From contig JAPLOF010000058.1 of NCBI GenBank assembly GCA_026692665.1, positions 62,001-126,000 on the forward strand: a DNA stretch of 64,000 nucleotides, in the 5' to 3' direction. The notes below the pieces were generated by a model. The model worked only from the letters and a program-made list of their open reading frames with translations, was not told the origin of the DNA and did no database searches. The translations under genes were made by a program, and so were the position numbers. Shown here piece after piece: positions 26,122 through 34,449 of the stretch (the first letter of the stretch is position 1; the number at the start of each line of letters is the position of its first letter). The DNA is from Planctomycetota bacterium. GTDB lineage: Bacteria; Planctomycetota; UBA1135; GCA-002686595.

Positions 26122-26149
26122 TTGCCCGAACGTCGGAATCGGGTAACAT
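26122..26149 (+). promoter_or_regulatory. Candidate sigma-70-type promoter for the toroid B / ExbBD operon
   Basis: TTGCCC (26122-26127) and TAACAT (26144-26149) are separated by 16 bp, in a leader 204 bp before the toroid B start. The -10-like element stands out in GC-rich DNA. Planctomycete promoter consensus is poorly known to me. Confidence 0.4.
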
Positions 26150-26352
26150 CCCGCCCCTTCCCAGGTAGTGGGACCGCTGGACCGGACCTCAGGACACCCC
26201 GCGCGGGTGCTCGGAACCACCCAGGACGCGATCGTCGAGGCTCGACCGGAGGCGCTCCCCCGGTGGTGCCCCCGACGCGGGTCCCAGATCCAGGCAGAAC
26301 GAAACGCTCACGAGCCCTTCACGAGACCCCTCAAGAGACGAGGCGAAGAACG

Positions 26353-28122
26353 ATGGCGGAGTCCAGGGGAATGAACCCGGTCGAGTTCGTGCGGAACGCA
26401 GCCCGCAACTCCCCCTGGGTGATGATCGCGGTCGCACTGCACCTGATCATCATCGCCGGCGCGGCGATCTTCTACACGGCGACGCACACGCCTCCGAAGA
26501 CCGACGAGAACACGACGATCCAGCTCTCGAAGCCGCGCGCCCCGGAGGAGGAGATCGTCCTCCCGCCGGAGACGATCGACCGCAAGTCGATCCCGAAGAA
26601 CGAGGAGGCCGAGCTCGTCAGCTTCGAGGAGGACGTCTACATCCCGACGACGGAAGCCGTCCCCGAGGACCTGTTCCAGGACCGCGGCGACCCCGACGCC
26701 GACGCCACGGGCGGCACGACCGGCGGCACCGCGATCGGCGTGGGCACGGTCGGTCACGCCGGCCTGCGTCCGACGCCGTTCGGCGGCCGGAAGCTGGGCA
26801 CCGGCCCGCGCAAGGGTCGACCGGGCGGCCCGACGCAGGGCACCGAGCGCGCCGTGCTCGACGGCCTGCGCTGGCTCGCGCGCCACCAGAACGAGGACGG
26901 TTCCTGGAGTCCGGCGACGCTCAAGGAGCGCTGCGACTGCGACGACCCGGCCTACAACCCGAAGAAGCCCTACCTGAACCACTACGACACGGGCCTCACG
27001 GGCATGGCCCTGCTGTGCTTCCTGGGCGCCGGCTTCAGCCACGAGTCGAAGCAGGACCTCGTCGATACGTCGATGGGCAAGCGCTACAAGATCGGCGACA
27101 TCGTCAAGAAGGGCCTGCAATCGCTGATCAAGAGCCAGAACCAGGACGGCTCGTTCAGCAAGGACCGCGTGTTCATGTACAACGAGGCCCTGGCCGCCAT
27201 GGCGGTCACGGAGGCCTTCGGCCTGACCCAGGCCCGTTTCTGGCGCGAACCGGCCCAGAAGGCCCTGAACTTCATCCAGTCCGCGCAGCGCCCGAGCCCG
27301 CAGGGCACCGGCCTGTGGGGCTGGCGCTATGCCTCGCGCCAGGAGATCGAGCAGTTCCACCGCGGCGCGGGCAGCCAGGACGCCGAGCAGCTCAAGGAGC
27401 TCTACGACGCCGACACGTCGGTGACCGCCTGGTGCATCATGGCCCTGAAGTCCGGCATCCTGTCCGGCCTCGACGTCAAGGAAGAGAACATGAAGGGCGG
27501 GATCGCCTTCTCCGACTTCGTCACCCAGCTGGGCGGCGACGGGAAGCCGACCGGCCTCGTGGGCTACCTGGACGCCAAGGGCGCCGGCGCGAAGGTCACC
27601 GGGCCGAACGACCAGTACATCTACCACCCGGCCGTCATGTCGGCCCTCGGGATGTGCATCCGCATCTTCTCGCAGCACGATCCGGACGACCCGTTCCTGC
27701 GCGTGGCGGCCGACCAGATCATCAAGGACCTGCCGACCATCTCGAAGGACAAGCTCTCCCTCGACTACTACTACTGGTACTACGCGTCGCTGGCACTGAA
27801 CCAGGTCGACGGCCCGGACGCCCCCAAGAAGACGAACAAGCACTGGGGCCCGTGGAACAAGGCCATGGTCGACGCGCTGCTCGAGCTGCAGGACAAGAAG
27901 GAGCGCGCCTGCACGAACGGCGGCTGGATGGACCTGGACCGTTGGTCGTTCGATCACGGCGGTCCGCTCTACACGACCGCGGTCAACGTGCTGACCCTCG
28001 AGGTCTACTACCGCTACGAGAACGCCTTCGGCGCGGTCAAGATCCCGAACAAGAAGAAGGCTGCCGCGGCAGCCCCGGCCGAAGGCACCGACGCGGCCAA
28101 GCAGGAAACGAAGCAGAACTGA
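26353..28122 (+). CDS. TonB-like membrane anchor fused to alpha-toroid domain, paralogue B
   Basis: A 589-residue paralogue of the upstream toroid protein with the same plan: basic start, P21-W22, membrane helix with H30 and A35-G36, then a ~110-residue acidic/Gly linker. The toroid domain runs from ~160 to ~565 (LRWLARHQNEDGSWSP, LQSLIKSQNQDGSF, ALNFIQSAQRP, DADTSVTAWCIMALKSG, GGWMDLDRWSFDHGG), then a Lys/Ala tail. The cyclase DxDD motif is again incomplete. It is the first gene of a co-directional run with two TPR proteins, ExbB and two ExbDs. I infer that it is a TonB-like partner of the ExbB/ExbD motor with the toroid in the periplasm. The ATG at 26353 follows GAGG. Confidence 0.82.
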   Translation: MAESRGMNPVEFVRNAARNSPWVMIAVALHLIIIAGAAIFYTATHTPPKTDENTTIQLSKPRAPEEEIVLPPETIDRKSIPKNEEAELVSFEEDVYIPTTEAVPEDLFQDRGDPDADATGGTTGGTAIGVGTVGHAGLRPTPFGGRKLGTGPRKGRPGGPTQGTERAVLDGLRWLARHQNEDGSWSPATLKERCDCDDPAYNPKKPYLNHYDTGLTGMALLCFLGAGFSHESKQDLVDTSMGKRYKIGDIVKKGLQSLIKSQNQDGSFSKDRVFMYNEALAAMAVTEAFGLTQARFWREPAQKALNFIQSAQRPSPQGTGLWGWRYASRQEIEQFHRGAGSQDAEQLKELYDADTSVTAWCIMALKSGILSGLDVKEENMKGGIAFSDFVTQLGGDGKPTGLVGYLDAKGAGAKVTGPNDQYIYHPAVMSALGMCIRIFSQHDPDDPFLRVAADQIIKDLPTISKDKLSLDYYYWYYASLALNQVDGPDAPKKTNKHWGPWNKAMVDALLELQDKKERACTNGGWMDLDRWSFDHGGPLYTTAVNVLTLEVYYRYENAFGAVKIPNKKKAAAAAPAEGTDAAKQETKQN

Positions 28123-28223
28123 GCTTCGGTTCGCCCGCAGCGTGAACCCGCGTCGGAAGTGACGCGGCCACGCGCGACGTAGCCTCTCCCCCACACCGCC
28201 TCCCTCTCCGACCGCACAACCGC

Positions 28224-31067
28224 ATGAGTTCGCGCTGGATCGCTGTTTCCGTCTTCTGCGCCTTCGCCGGCCTGGCGCAGGGCCAGAGTGCCGCCGTGCT
28301 CGGCCGGTCCGACGCGGACTACGCCAGCGCTCTCCTGCGCGGCGGGTACACGGACCTGGCCGAGAAGCTGTGCACGCTGCTGCAGACGCAGGGCAACCTC
28401 CCGCCCGAGGAGGCGGCCGGTGTCAAGGCGCTGCACCTCGACCTGCGGCTCGACCTCGCGCTGCGCGAGAACGATCTGATCAAGCGCAAGGACCTGCTCA
28501 CGACGATCCTCCAGGAGAAGGAGGACGTCGTCCGCCAGTACGCCGGTCGCAAGGTCGCCGACGACACGGGTGCCAGCCTGCCCGAGGTCTACCAGAAGCT
28601 CGGAGAGACGATCTCGCGCGCGATCCAGAAGGAGAAGGACCCGGCGCTCATCGGGCAGCTCCAGAAGGAGGGCGGCGACGTCTTCAAGGCCGCCGAGTCC
28701 AAGCTCGCCGCGCGCATCACGGAGCTGAACGACCTGATCGCCGAGGCGACCACGCCCAACCCGAAGCTCGACGAGGCGCTGATCGCGGCGCGCTACAACC
28801 TGCCGCGCACGCGCTACTTCCACGCGCTGCTCTTCGGGAAGAGCGACACGACCTCGCGCGACGTGCACCTGGACGACGCCATCAAGGGCTTCCAGGAGTT
28901 CGGTCTCGATTACGGCGACACGCTCTTCTACTACGAGGGCCTGATCTACGAAGGCCTCTGCTACAAGGAGAAGGAGATCTGGGCCGACGCGTTCCAGGCC
29001 TTCGACGACGCGATCGCGCTGCGCGACGGCTACGACCTCGACGGGAAGGGCGTCTACGCCGGGATGGGCCCCTACGAGGCCGACCTCGTGTCGTGGGGCG
29101 TGCTCCAGAAGGTGAACCTCCTGAACGAGCGCGGGATGGCCGCCGAAGCGATCGCGGAAGCCAAGAGCTTCTTCGACACGACGCCGACGCCGGACGAGGC
29201 CCGCCACGGGCTCGCGATCCGCGCCGCCCTCGCCGAGGCCTACTTGAAGGCTGGCGACGTCAAGAACGCCGGCGCGCAGGCGGACAAGCTCGTGGAAGCC
29301 GACCCCCGCGGACCGTGGGGCGCGGCCGGTCGAGAGATCCAGGGCAAGCTGCTCCAGTCGGGCGGGCCGATCGACCCGGCGAACGTGCTCCAGATCGCGC
29401 GGACGCTCCTCGAGCGCGGCGACACCGAGCAGGCCCTGCAGATCGCCCACAAGGCGATCGACGCGGTGGGCAAGGACCCGAAGCAGATGAGCATCGGCGT
29501 CGATGCCTGGCTGATGATCGGCCAGACCTACCTGAATCGCGAATGGGAAGCCGAGGCCGCCATGGCCTTCGACGCCGCGGTCGAGCAGTTCGGCACGAAC
29601 GACAACACCGCCGAGGCCGTGTACCAGGCGATGAAGGCCTACTCGCGCCTGCAGAAGGCCGAGAAGAAGAACTACTACAAGCTGCGCGCCGAGGAGCGTC
29701 AGAAGACGCTGGCGACGAAGCTCGGCAACCACCCGCGCGCGACCGAGGCGCAGCTCTTCGAGGCCGAGCAGCTCGCGAACGACAACAAGTTCGTCGAGGC
29801 GGCCGAGTTCTACGGCAAGGTCCCGCCGGCGGCGAAGTCCTACCTCGAGGCGCAGTTCCGCGCCGGAGAGTCGTACTTCCTGCACGCCAACGACCTGTTC
29901 AAGACCGAAGCGACCAAGTCCGAGGCCAAGACCTTCGCCGAGCAGGCCGAGCGCCTGATGAAGAAGGCGATGGCCGAGGCGGATTCGAAGCGCAACGACA
30001 CGATGGACCTCCAGGAGCGGACGCGCCTGGACAGCATCGGCCTGCGTGCACGGAACCGTCTGGCTCAGCTCTACCTGCGCGACGAGATCGGCCGCGGTGC
30101 CGAGGTGCTGCCGCTGCTCGAGGGCACGGACGAGCGCTTCTCCTCGAATGCCGAGGCGATCTCCCAGTTCTGGGGTTTCCGGATCGACGCGCTGCGCAAG
30201 CAGGGCAAGCTCGAGGACGCGATCGGCCTGCTCGAGGGCCTGATCAAGAAGGACGCGAACTCGAAGGCCATCGGGCCGGCGGCCGGCAACCTCGCGCGCG
30301 CGCTCGATGCGCGCTCGGACGAGCTGCGCGACAAGGAGAAGAAGCCCCGCGAAGCCGACGAGATGCGGCGCAAGGCGGCGAACTTCTACGCCCTCGCGGG
30401 CCGCGCCCTGCTCCGCGCGGACACGATCAACGTGCGTGCCGTCGAGGAGACCGCCGGTCGCCTCTTCACGCTGGGCCTGATCGCGAACGAGGTGCCCGAG
30501 TCGCAGCAGAACTTCGTGGGTTGGGACCCGTCGAAGAACAAGGAGACGGCGAACTGGACCCTCGCCGCGGAGCTGCTCACGAAGGCGCTCGAGATGCAGC
30601 CGGGCTACAAGATGGAAGTCACCCTGGGCCGCACCCAGGGCTTCCTCGGCCGGTACGACGAGGCGGCGACCGTGCTGGGTGCGCTCTTCGACCGCGAGCA
30701 GGTCTACGACGCCACCAAGAAGGCGTTGAACCGCAAGGCCCTGCAGAGCAAGCCCGAGCTCCTGTACTCCTACTTCGAGTGGGGCGTCGCCGAGCACTAC
30801 GTGGCGGCCAAGACGCAGGACACCGACCGCTTCCGCCGCGCGCAGGTCATCCTGTCGACGATGACGCGCAACCTGGACGCGAACTCGGCCAACTGGTGGC
30901 AGGCGAAGTACTTCGAGGCCGCCAACCTGTACGCGGCCGGCAGCTACACCGACGCGTGCTTCCTCATGAACGACCTCGACCGCACGACCAGCGGTTACGG
31001 CAAGGATTTCGGGCTCGACGACGACTTCGCCAAGCTCAAGGACCAGCTCAAGGACAAGTGCAAGTGA
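28224..31067 (+). CDS. Exported TPR-repeat protein (947 aa)
   Basis: The N-terminus is a signal peptide (MSSRWIAVSVFCAFAGLAQG). The rest is almost wholly helical with TPR-like repeats, for example DYASALLRGGYTDLAEKL, FYYEGLIYEGLCYKEKEIWADAFQAFDDAI, GMAAEAIAEAKSFF and WLMIGQTYLNREWEAEAAMAFDAAV. It probably acts as a scaffold in the periplasm. It lies 101 bp after toroid B and only 2 bp before the next TPR gene, inside the ExbB/ExbD cluster. No enzyme motif is seen. Long helical proteins with this context have no function I can name. Confidence 0.8.
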   Translation: MSSRWIAVSVFCAFAGLAQGQSAAVLGRSDADYASALLRGGYTDLAEKLCTLLQTQGNLPPEEAAGVKALHLDLRLDLALRENDLIKRKDLLTTILQEKEDVVRQYAGRKVADDTGASLPEVYQKLGETISRAIQKEKDPALIGQLQKEGGDVFKAAESKLAARITELNDLIAEATTPNPKLDEALIAARYNLPRTRYFHALLFGKSDTTSRDVHLDDAIKGFQEFGLDYGDTLFYYEGLIYEGLCYKEKEIWADAFQAFDDAIALRDGYDLDGKGVYAGMGPYEADLVSWGVLQKVNLLNERGMAAEAIAEAKSFFDTTPTPDEARHGLAIRAALAEAYLKAGDVKNAGAQADKLVEADPRGPWGAAGREIQGKLLQSGGPIDPANVLQIARTLLERGDTEQALQIAHKAIDAVGKDPKQMSIGVDAWLMIGQTYLNREWEAEAAMAFDAAVEQFGTNDNTAEAVYQAMKAYSRLQKAEKKNYYKLRAEERQKTLATKLGNHPRATEAQLFEAEQLANDNKFVEAAEFYGKVPPAAKSYLEAQFRAGESYFLHANDLFKTEATKSEAKTFAEQAERLMKKAMAEADSKRNDTMDLQERTRLDSIGLRARNRLAQLYLRDEIGRGAEVLPLLEGTDERFSSNAEAISQFWGFRIDALRKQGKLEDAIGLLEGLIKKDANSKAIGPAAGNLARALDARSDELRDKEKKPREADEMRRKAANFYALAGRALLRADTINVRAVEETAGRLFTLGLIANEVPESQQNFVGWDPSKNKETANWTLAAELLTKALEMQPGYKMEVTLGRTQGFLGRYDEAATVLGALFDREQVYDATKKALNRKALQSKPELLYSYFEWGVAEHYVAAKTQDTDRFRRAQVILSTMTRNLDANSANWWQAKYFEAANLYAAGSYTDACFLMNDLDRTTSGYGKDFGLDDDFAKLKDQLKDKCK

Positions 31068-31069
31068 CG

Positions 31070-32245
31070 ATGATTCCGACCTTCGGATCCAGCGCCGCGC
31101 GGCGCACCGCATCCGCCATTGTCGTCTCGACGATCCTCGTCGCGGCGAGCAGCGCTCTTCTCCCGGCTCCGGCGAGCGCGGCGTCGCCGGCCCTGTCTCT
31201 GAGGGCCTCGACCCAGGACGCGAACAAGGACGTGATCAACCTGAAGAGCGGCCAGACCGAGCTCGGGAAGATCAAGTCCGAGGACTTCGGCGGCATCGAC
31301 ATCGACCCCGCCAAGGGCGAGGCGAAGCGCATCCCCTGGTCCGACGTCGCGCCGAACGGCGTGACGTACGCCGCGCCCGAGTGGCAGGCAGTCGCCGACG
31401 TGATCGCGGCCGGCAAGTTCGCGGACGCATTGCCCCTGCTCACCGAGCTCAAGGGCGAGGCCAAGCTGCGGTTGCCGATCAAGCAGAACGTCCTCTACTT
31501 CCTGGGCGTGTCGCTCCAACGCGAGGGCAAGGCCGACGAGGCGCTCGCGGCCTACAAGGAGCTCGTCGCCGCGTTCCCGAAGTCGCGCTACCTCCTCGAG
31601 GTCGGCGACGCGATGGTCACGATCCTCGCGGCCAAGAAGGACTTTGCCGGCGCCACGAAGGCCCTGCAAGACCTCGACTCGGCCGCGGGCGATGCCAGCT
31701 TCAGCTCGGCGGCCGGCGTGCTCAAGGGACGCGTCTTCGAGGAGCAGAAGGACTGGGCCAAGGCCAGCGCCGCCTATTCGGTCGCCGCCAAGGCGAGCGG
31801 CGTCTCCCCCATCGTGCAGATGCAGGCGGAACTGGGCGAGGCGCGCACGCTCGCCGCGCAGAACAAGAAGAGCGAGGCCGAGAGCGCGCTGCGCAAGCTC
31901 GTGGCGAAGGACGGCCCGAACCACCTCCTGGCGGGCGCCTGGAACGGCCTGGGCGACCTGGCCCAGGAGCGCGCGCGCGCCGCGAACAACGGCAAGGGCG
32001 ACGCGGACCAGCTGCTCGATGCCCTCTACATGTACCTGCGCGGCGTGGTGCAGTATGCGCCGCTGCCGGGCCAGCCGACGCGCGAGTACGAGCGCGCCAT
32101 CGCCGGATCGGCCGCGATCTTCACGGCCCTGAGCCAGGTCGAGACCGTCGCGGACAGGAAGCGGCTGTACCAGCAGCGCGCGGCCCAGCGCCTCGAACAA
32201 CTGCGACGCGAGTTCCCGAACTCCCCGTTCGCGACCAGCAAGTAG
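31070..32245 (+). CDS. Exported TPR-repeat protein (391 aa)
   Basis: The start is the ATG at 31070, two bases after the previous stop; the frame is open far upstream only because it shadows the preceding gene. A signal peptide (SAIVVSTILVAASSALLPAPASA) is followed by a short beta-like segment (NLKSGQTELGKIKSEDFGGI and RIPWSDVAPNGVTY) that could be a small barrel, then TPR-type helices (YFLGVSLQREGKADEALAAYKELVAAFPKSRYLLEVGDA). The tight spacing implies translational coupling with the 947-residue TPR protein. It is likely periplasmic and part of the ExbB/ExbD-associated assembly. Confidence 0.8.
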   Translation: MIPTFGSSAARRTASAIVVSTILVAASSALLPAPASAASPALSLRASTQDANKDVINLKSGQTELGKIKSEDFGGIDIDPAKGEAKRIPWSDVAPNGVTYAAPEWQAVADVIAAGKFADALPLLTELKGEAKLRLPIKQNVLYFLGVSLQREGKADEALAAYKELVAAFPKSRYLLEVGDAMVTILAAKKDFAGATKALQDLDSAAGDASFSSAAGVLKGRVFEEQKDWAKASAAYSVAAKASGVSPIVQMQAELGEARTLAAQNKKSEAESALRKLVAKDGPNHLLAGAWNGLGDLAQERARAANNGKGDADQLLDALYMYLRGVVQYAPLPGQPTREYERAIAGSAAIFTALSQVETVADRKRLYQQRAAQRLEQLRREFPNSPFATSK

Positions 32246-32324
32246 CACCTCCCAACCCCTCCACCAGCGTGTTCTCGAGACGCGCTGCCCCCCTGACTCC
32301 CCAGTTCAAGGACCCCGAGACGTG

Positions 32325-33050
32325 ATGAACCTGCGCACCAAGAAGATCCTGATCCTGGCCGCGTTCGCCTGCTTCGTGCTGGCGAGCAGCGCGCTGGCCG
32401 AAGACGCTTTCCACACCGCCCCCAAGAAGACGTGGTGGCAGCTCTTCCAGGCCACCGGCCCGGTCGGCTGGCTCATGGTCATCACCTCCATGACGGGCAC
32501 CGCCTTCGTGATCGAGCACCTCGTCAACGTGCGCCGCGAGAAGATCGCGCCGACGCCGCTGGCGCAGGACCTTCAGGCTCTGATCGAAGAGGGCCAGTAC
32601 GACGAGGCCATCGAGCTGTGCGACCAGGAAGGCGGCTACCTCTCGAACCTCGTCGGATCCGCGCTGCGCATGCGCGCCGCGGGTTACGCCGAGATGGTGA
32701 ACTCGCTCGAGCAGGCTGCGGCCGAGGAGCAGTTCAAGCTGCAGACGAAGGTCAGCTACCTGTCCCTGATCGGCAACATCGGACCCTTGCTCGGTCTGCT
32801 CGGCACGGTGACGGGGATGATCGCCTCGTTCCAGGTGATCGAGAACCTGAAGGCGCCGACGCCGAAGGACCTGGCCACGGGCGTGTACGAGTCGCTCGTG
32901 AACACGACGATGGGACTCTTCATCGGCATCGTCTTCCTGACCTCGTTCTTCCTCTACAAGAACAAGGTCACGGCGATGAGCCTCTCGATCAACCTCCAGG
33001 CGGTCGAGCTCCTCTCCAGCATGGTCGGCAAGGACGAGATCAAGCACTGA
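32325..33050 (+). CDS. exbB: MotA/TolQ/ExbB-family ion channel subunit
   Basis: A 241-residue protein (or 242 with the GTG one codon upstream). It starts with a signal-like helix (ILILAAFACFVLASSALA), then the three ExbB membrane helices: GWLMVITSMTGTAFVIEHL, SLIGNIGPLLGLLGTVTGMIASF and LVNTTMGLFIGIVFLTSFFLY. The LLGLLGTVTGMI stretch is the family hallmark. ExbB pentamers around an ExbD dimer use ion flow to drive a periplasm-spanning partner. It is followed by two ExbD genes, and preceded by two TPR genes and the toroid gene. A 106-bp gap with a hairpin separates it from exbD. Confidence 0.93.
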   Translation: MNLRTKKILILAAFACFVLASSALAEDAFHTAPKKTWWQLFQATGPVGWLMVITSMTGTAFVIEHLVNVRREKIAPTPLAQDLQALIEEGQYDEAIELCDQEGGYLSNLVGSALRMRAAGYAEMVNSLEQAAAEEQFKLQTKVSYLSLIGNIGPLLGLLGTVTGMIASFQVIENLKAPTPKDLATGVYESLVNTTMGLFIGIVFLTSFFLYKNKVTAMSLSINLQAVELLSSMVGKDEIKH

Positions 33051-33067
33051 TCCGATCCGCGGCTCCC

Positions 33068-33088
33068 GCCCCCGCCATGCGCGGGGGC
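33068..33088 (+). promoter_or_regulatory. Intercistronic hairpin between exbB and exbD
   Basis: GCCCCCGC and GCGGGGGC pair perfectly around CATGC. Being inside a co-directional cluster and without a T-run, it may tune the ExbB:ExbD ratio or stabilise the mRNA rather than end transcription. Confidence 0.4.
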
Positions 33089-33156
33089 GCGCCGCGATCC
33101 CGGAACCGCGCTCCCAGCCACCTCACCCGCGACACCCGACTCCACAGGAACCCGAC

Positions 33157-33684
33157 ATGGGCAAGCACCAGCTCCCGAAGCTCAAAGAGGACATCTCCCC
33201 GAACTTGGTGCCGATGATCGACATCATGTTCCTGCTCCTCCTGTTCTTCATGCTGGGCGCGGACATGGCCCAGCGCGAAGCGGTGGACCTGATCCTGCCG
33301 AAGGCCTCCAAGATCAAGGAGGACCCGACCAACAGCGAGAAGCCGACGACGACCGTGAACATCCACCGCAAGGACGACACGGACACGCCGTTCCTGCCCT
33401 CGGCGGGTGCGGGGCGCGACGGCGAGAAGTGGGTCGTTTCCGTGCGCGGAATCGACTTCACGCCCGACACGCTCAAGGGTCGCCTCCAGGCCGACGCGGA
33501 CGAGAACCCGGAACCGGACATCGATCCGGCGGCCGGGAAGCGTCTCTCGGACCGGCTGCTGCTCATCCGAGCGGACCAGGGCGCGCCCTACGGCTTCATC
33601 CAGCGCGTGATCGAAGTCTCGGGCAGCGTGGGGCTCTACAAGGTCGAAGTGGCGGGCGCCGCTCCGACGGCACCGGGCGCCTGA
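33157..33684 (+). CDS. exbD: ExbD/TolR-family protein, first copy
   Basis: A 175-residue ExbD. The cytoplasmic tail is short, and the single membrane helix carries the essential Asp (D22 in NLVPMIDIMFLLLLFFML). A periplasmic domain follows, with LLLIRADQGAPYGFIQRVIEVSG near the end, the usual ExbD strand-helix pattern. It has an insertion rich in Asp/Lys around residues 50-110 compared with compact ExbDs. The start at 33157 follows CAGGAAC. It is 65 bp before a second, divergent ExbD. Confidence 0.92.
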   Translation: MGKHQLPKLKEDISPNLVPMIDIMFLLLLFFMLGADMAQREAVDLILPKASKIKEDPTNSEKPTTTVNIHRKDDTDTPFLPSAGAGRDGEKWVVSVRGIDFTPDTLKGRLQADADENPEPDIDPAAGKRLSDRLLLIRADQGAPYGFIQRVIEVSGSVGLYKVEVAGAAPTAPGA

Positions 33685-33749
33685 TCGCCTCCCCCACACG
33701 CTCGAATCCATCTCCGTAACGACCCGATTCCAACGACGAGGATCTCCCG

Positions 33750-34235
33750 ATGGCCGGTGGTGGCGAAGCCGAAGACAACCCCGTATCGCTGAACGTCACG
33801 GCGATGGTGGACATCATCTTCTGCCTGTGCATTTTCTTCATGTGCTCCTTCAAGTTCAAACAGCTCGAAGGGAAGTTCCAGTCGTGGCTGCCCAAGAACA
33901 AGGGCGAGGGCGCGGCCTCGGATCCGGGCGAGATCAAGGAGATCCGCATCGCGATGCTGTGGGACGCCGACCAGAAGAAGCCGCGGCGCATGTTCGGGCA
34001 CAAGACGGTGGCCGAAGGTGAGGAAGGGATCCGCGAACTCGAGACGCTGATCCAAGGTGCGTACGAGGACTGGCAGCGCAAGGGCACGCCCGACGTGCCG
34101 CTGATCGTGGACGGCGACTTCGCCCTCCCCTGGGAAGAGGTCATGTTCATCGTGAACATCGGCAAGAAGCTCGAGATGAAGAACATCGAGTTCGCGATGG
34201 GCCCGGGCTCGATCCCGGGCGCCAACACCAAGTAG
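33750..34235 (+). CDS. exbD: ExbD/TolR-family protein, second copy
   Basis: A 161-residue ExbD with D21 in the membrane helix (LNVTAMVDIIFCLCIFFM). The periplasmic part (IRIAMLWDADQKKPRRMFG, VPLIVDGDFALPWEEVMFIV) fits the family but is quite different from the first copy. Two distinct ExbDs behind one ExbB suggests a heterodimeric stator core or two alternative complexes. It is the last gene of the cluster; a strong terminator follows 29 bp later. Confidence 0.9.
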   Translation: MAGGGEAEDNPVSLNVTAMVDIIFCLCIFFMCSFKFKQLEGKFQSWLPKNKGEGAASDPGEIKEIRIAMLWDADQKKPRRMFGHKTVAEGEEGIRELETLIQGAYEDWQRKGTPDVPLIVDGDFALPWEEVMFIVNIGKKLEMKNIEFAMGPGSIPGANTK

Positions 34236-34263
34236 CCCGTACGGGGTTTCCCGAGTGCGCCCT

Positions 34264-34296
34264 CCCGCGCGCGGTCCGATCCGGGCCGCGCGCGGG
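34264..34296 (+). terminator. Strong terminator of the toroid/ExbBD operon
   Basis: CCCGCGCGCGG and CCGCGCGCGGG form a perfect 11-bp stem with an 11-nt loop, followed by GCATTTCTT. It separates the ExbD genes from the two membrane-protein genes downstream. Confidence 0.72.
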
Positions 34297-34449
34297 GCAT
34301 TTCTTGGGGGCACTTGGTGGGCATTTTTGGGGGCCCGTCGGGGGCCCGGCCTCCGCGTTGGTCGCCGCAGATCCAAGCTGTGGCCCTCCCCCCGCGCAGG
34401 CTTCTTTTCCGGTCCCTGACCCGGTCCTCGCCGACTACTCTCTCCCGTC

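Noticed and set aside
26100..26400. Mobile element between the two toroid paralogues
   Set aside because: No transposase, terminal inverted repeats or target duplications; the paralogy is explained by gene duplication.
24266..28122. Squalene-hopene cyclases for hopanoid synthesis
   Set aside because: The DxDD catalytic motif reads DADTS, and the toroid is preceded by a single membrane anchor and a linker placing it in the periplasm.
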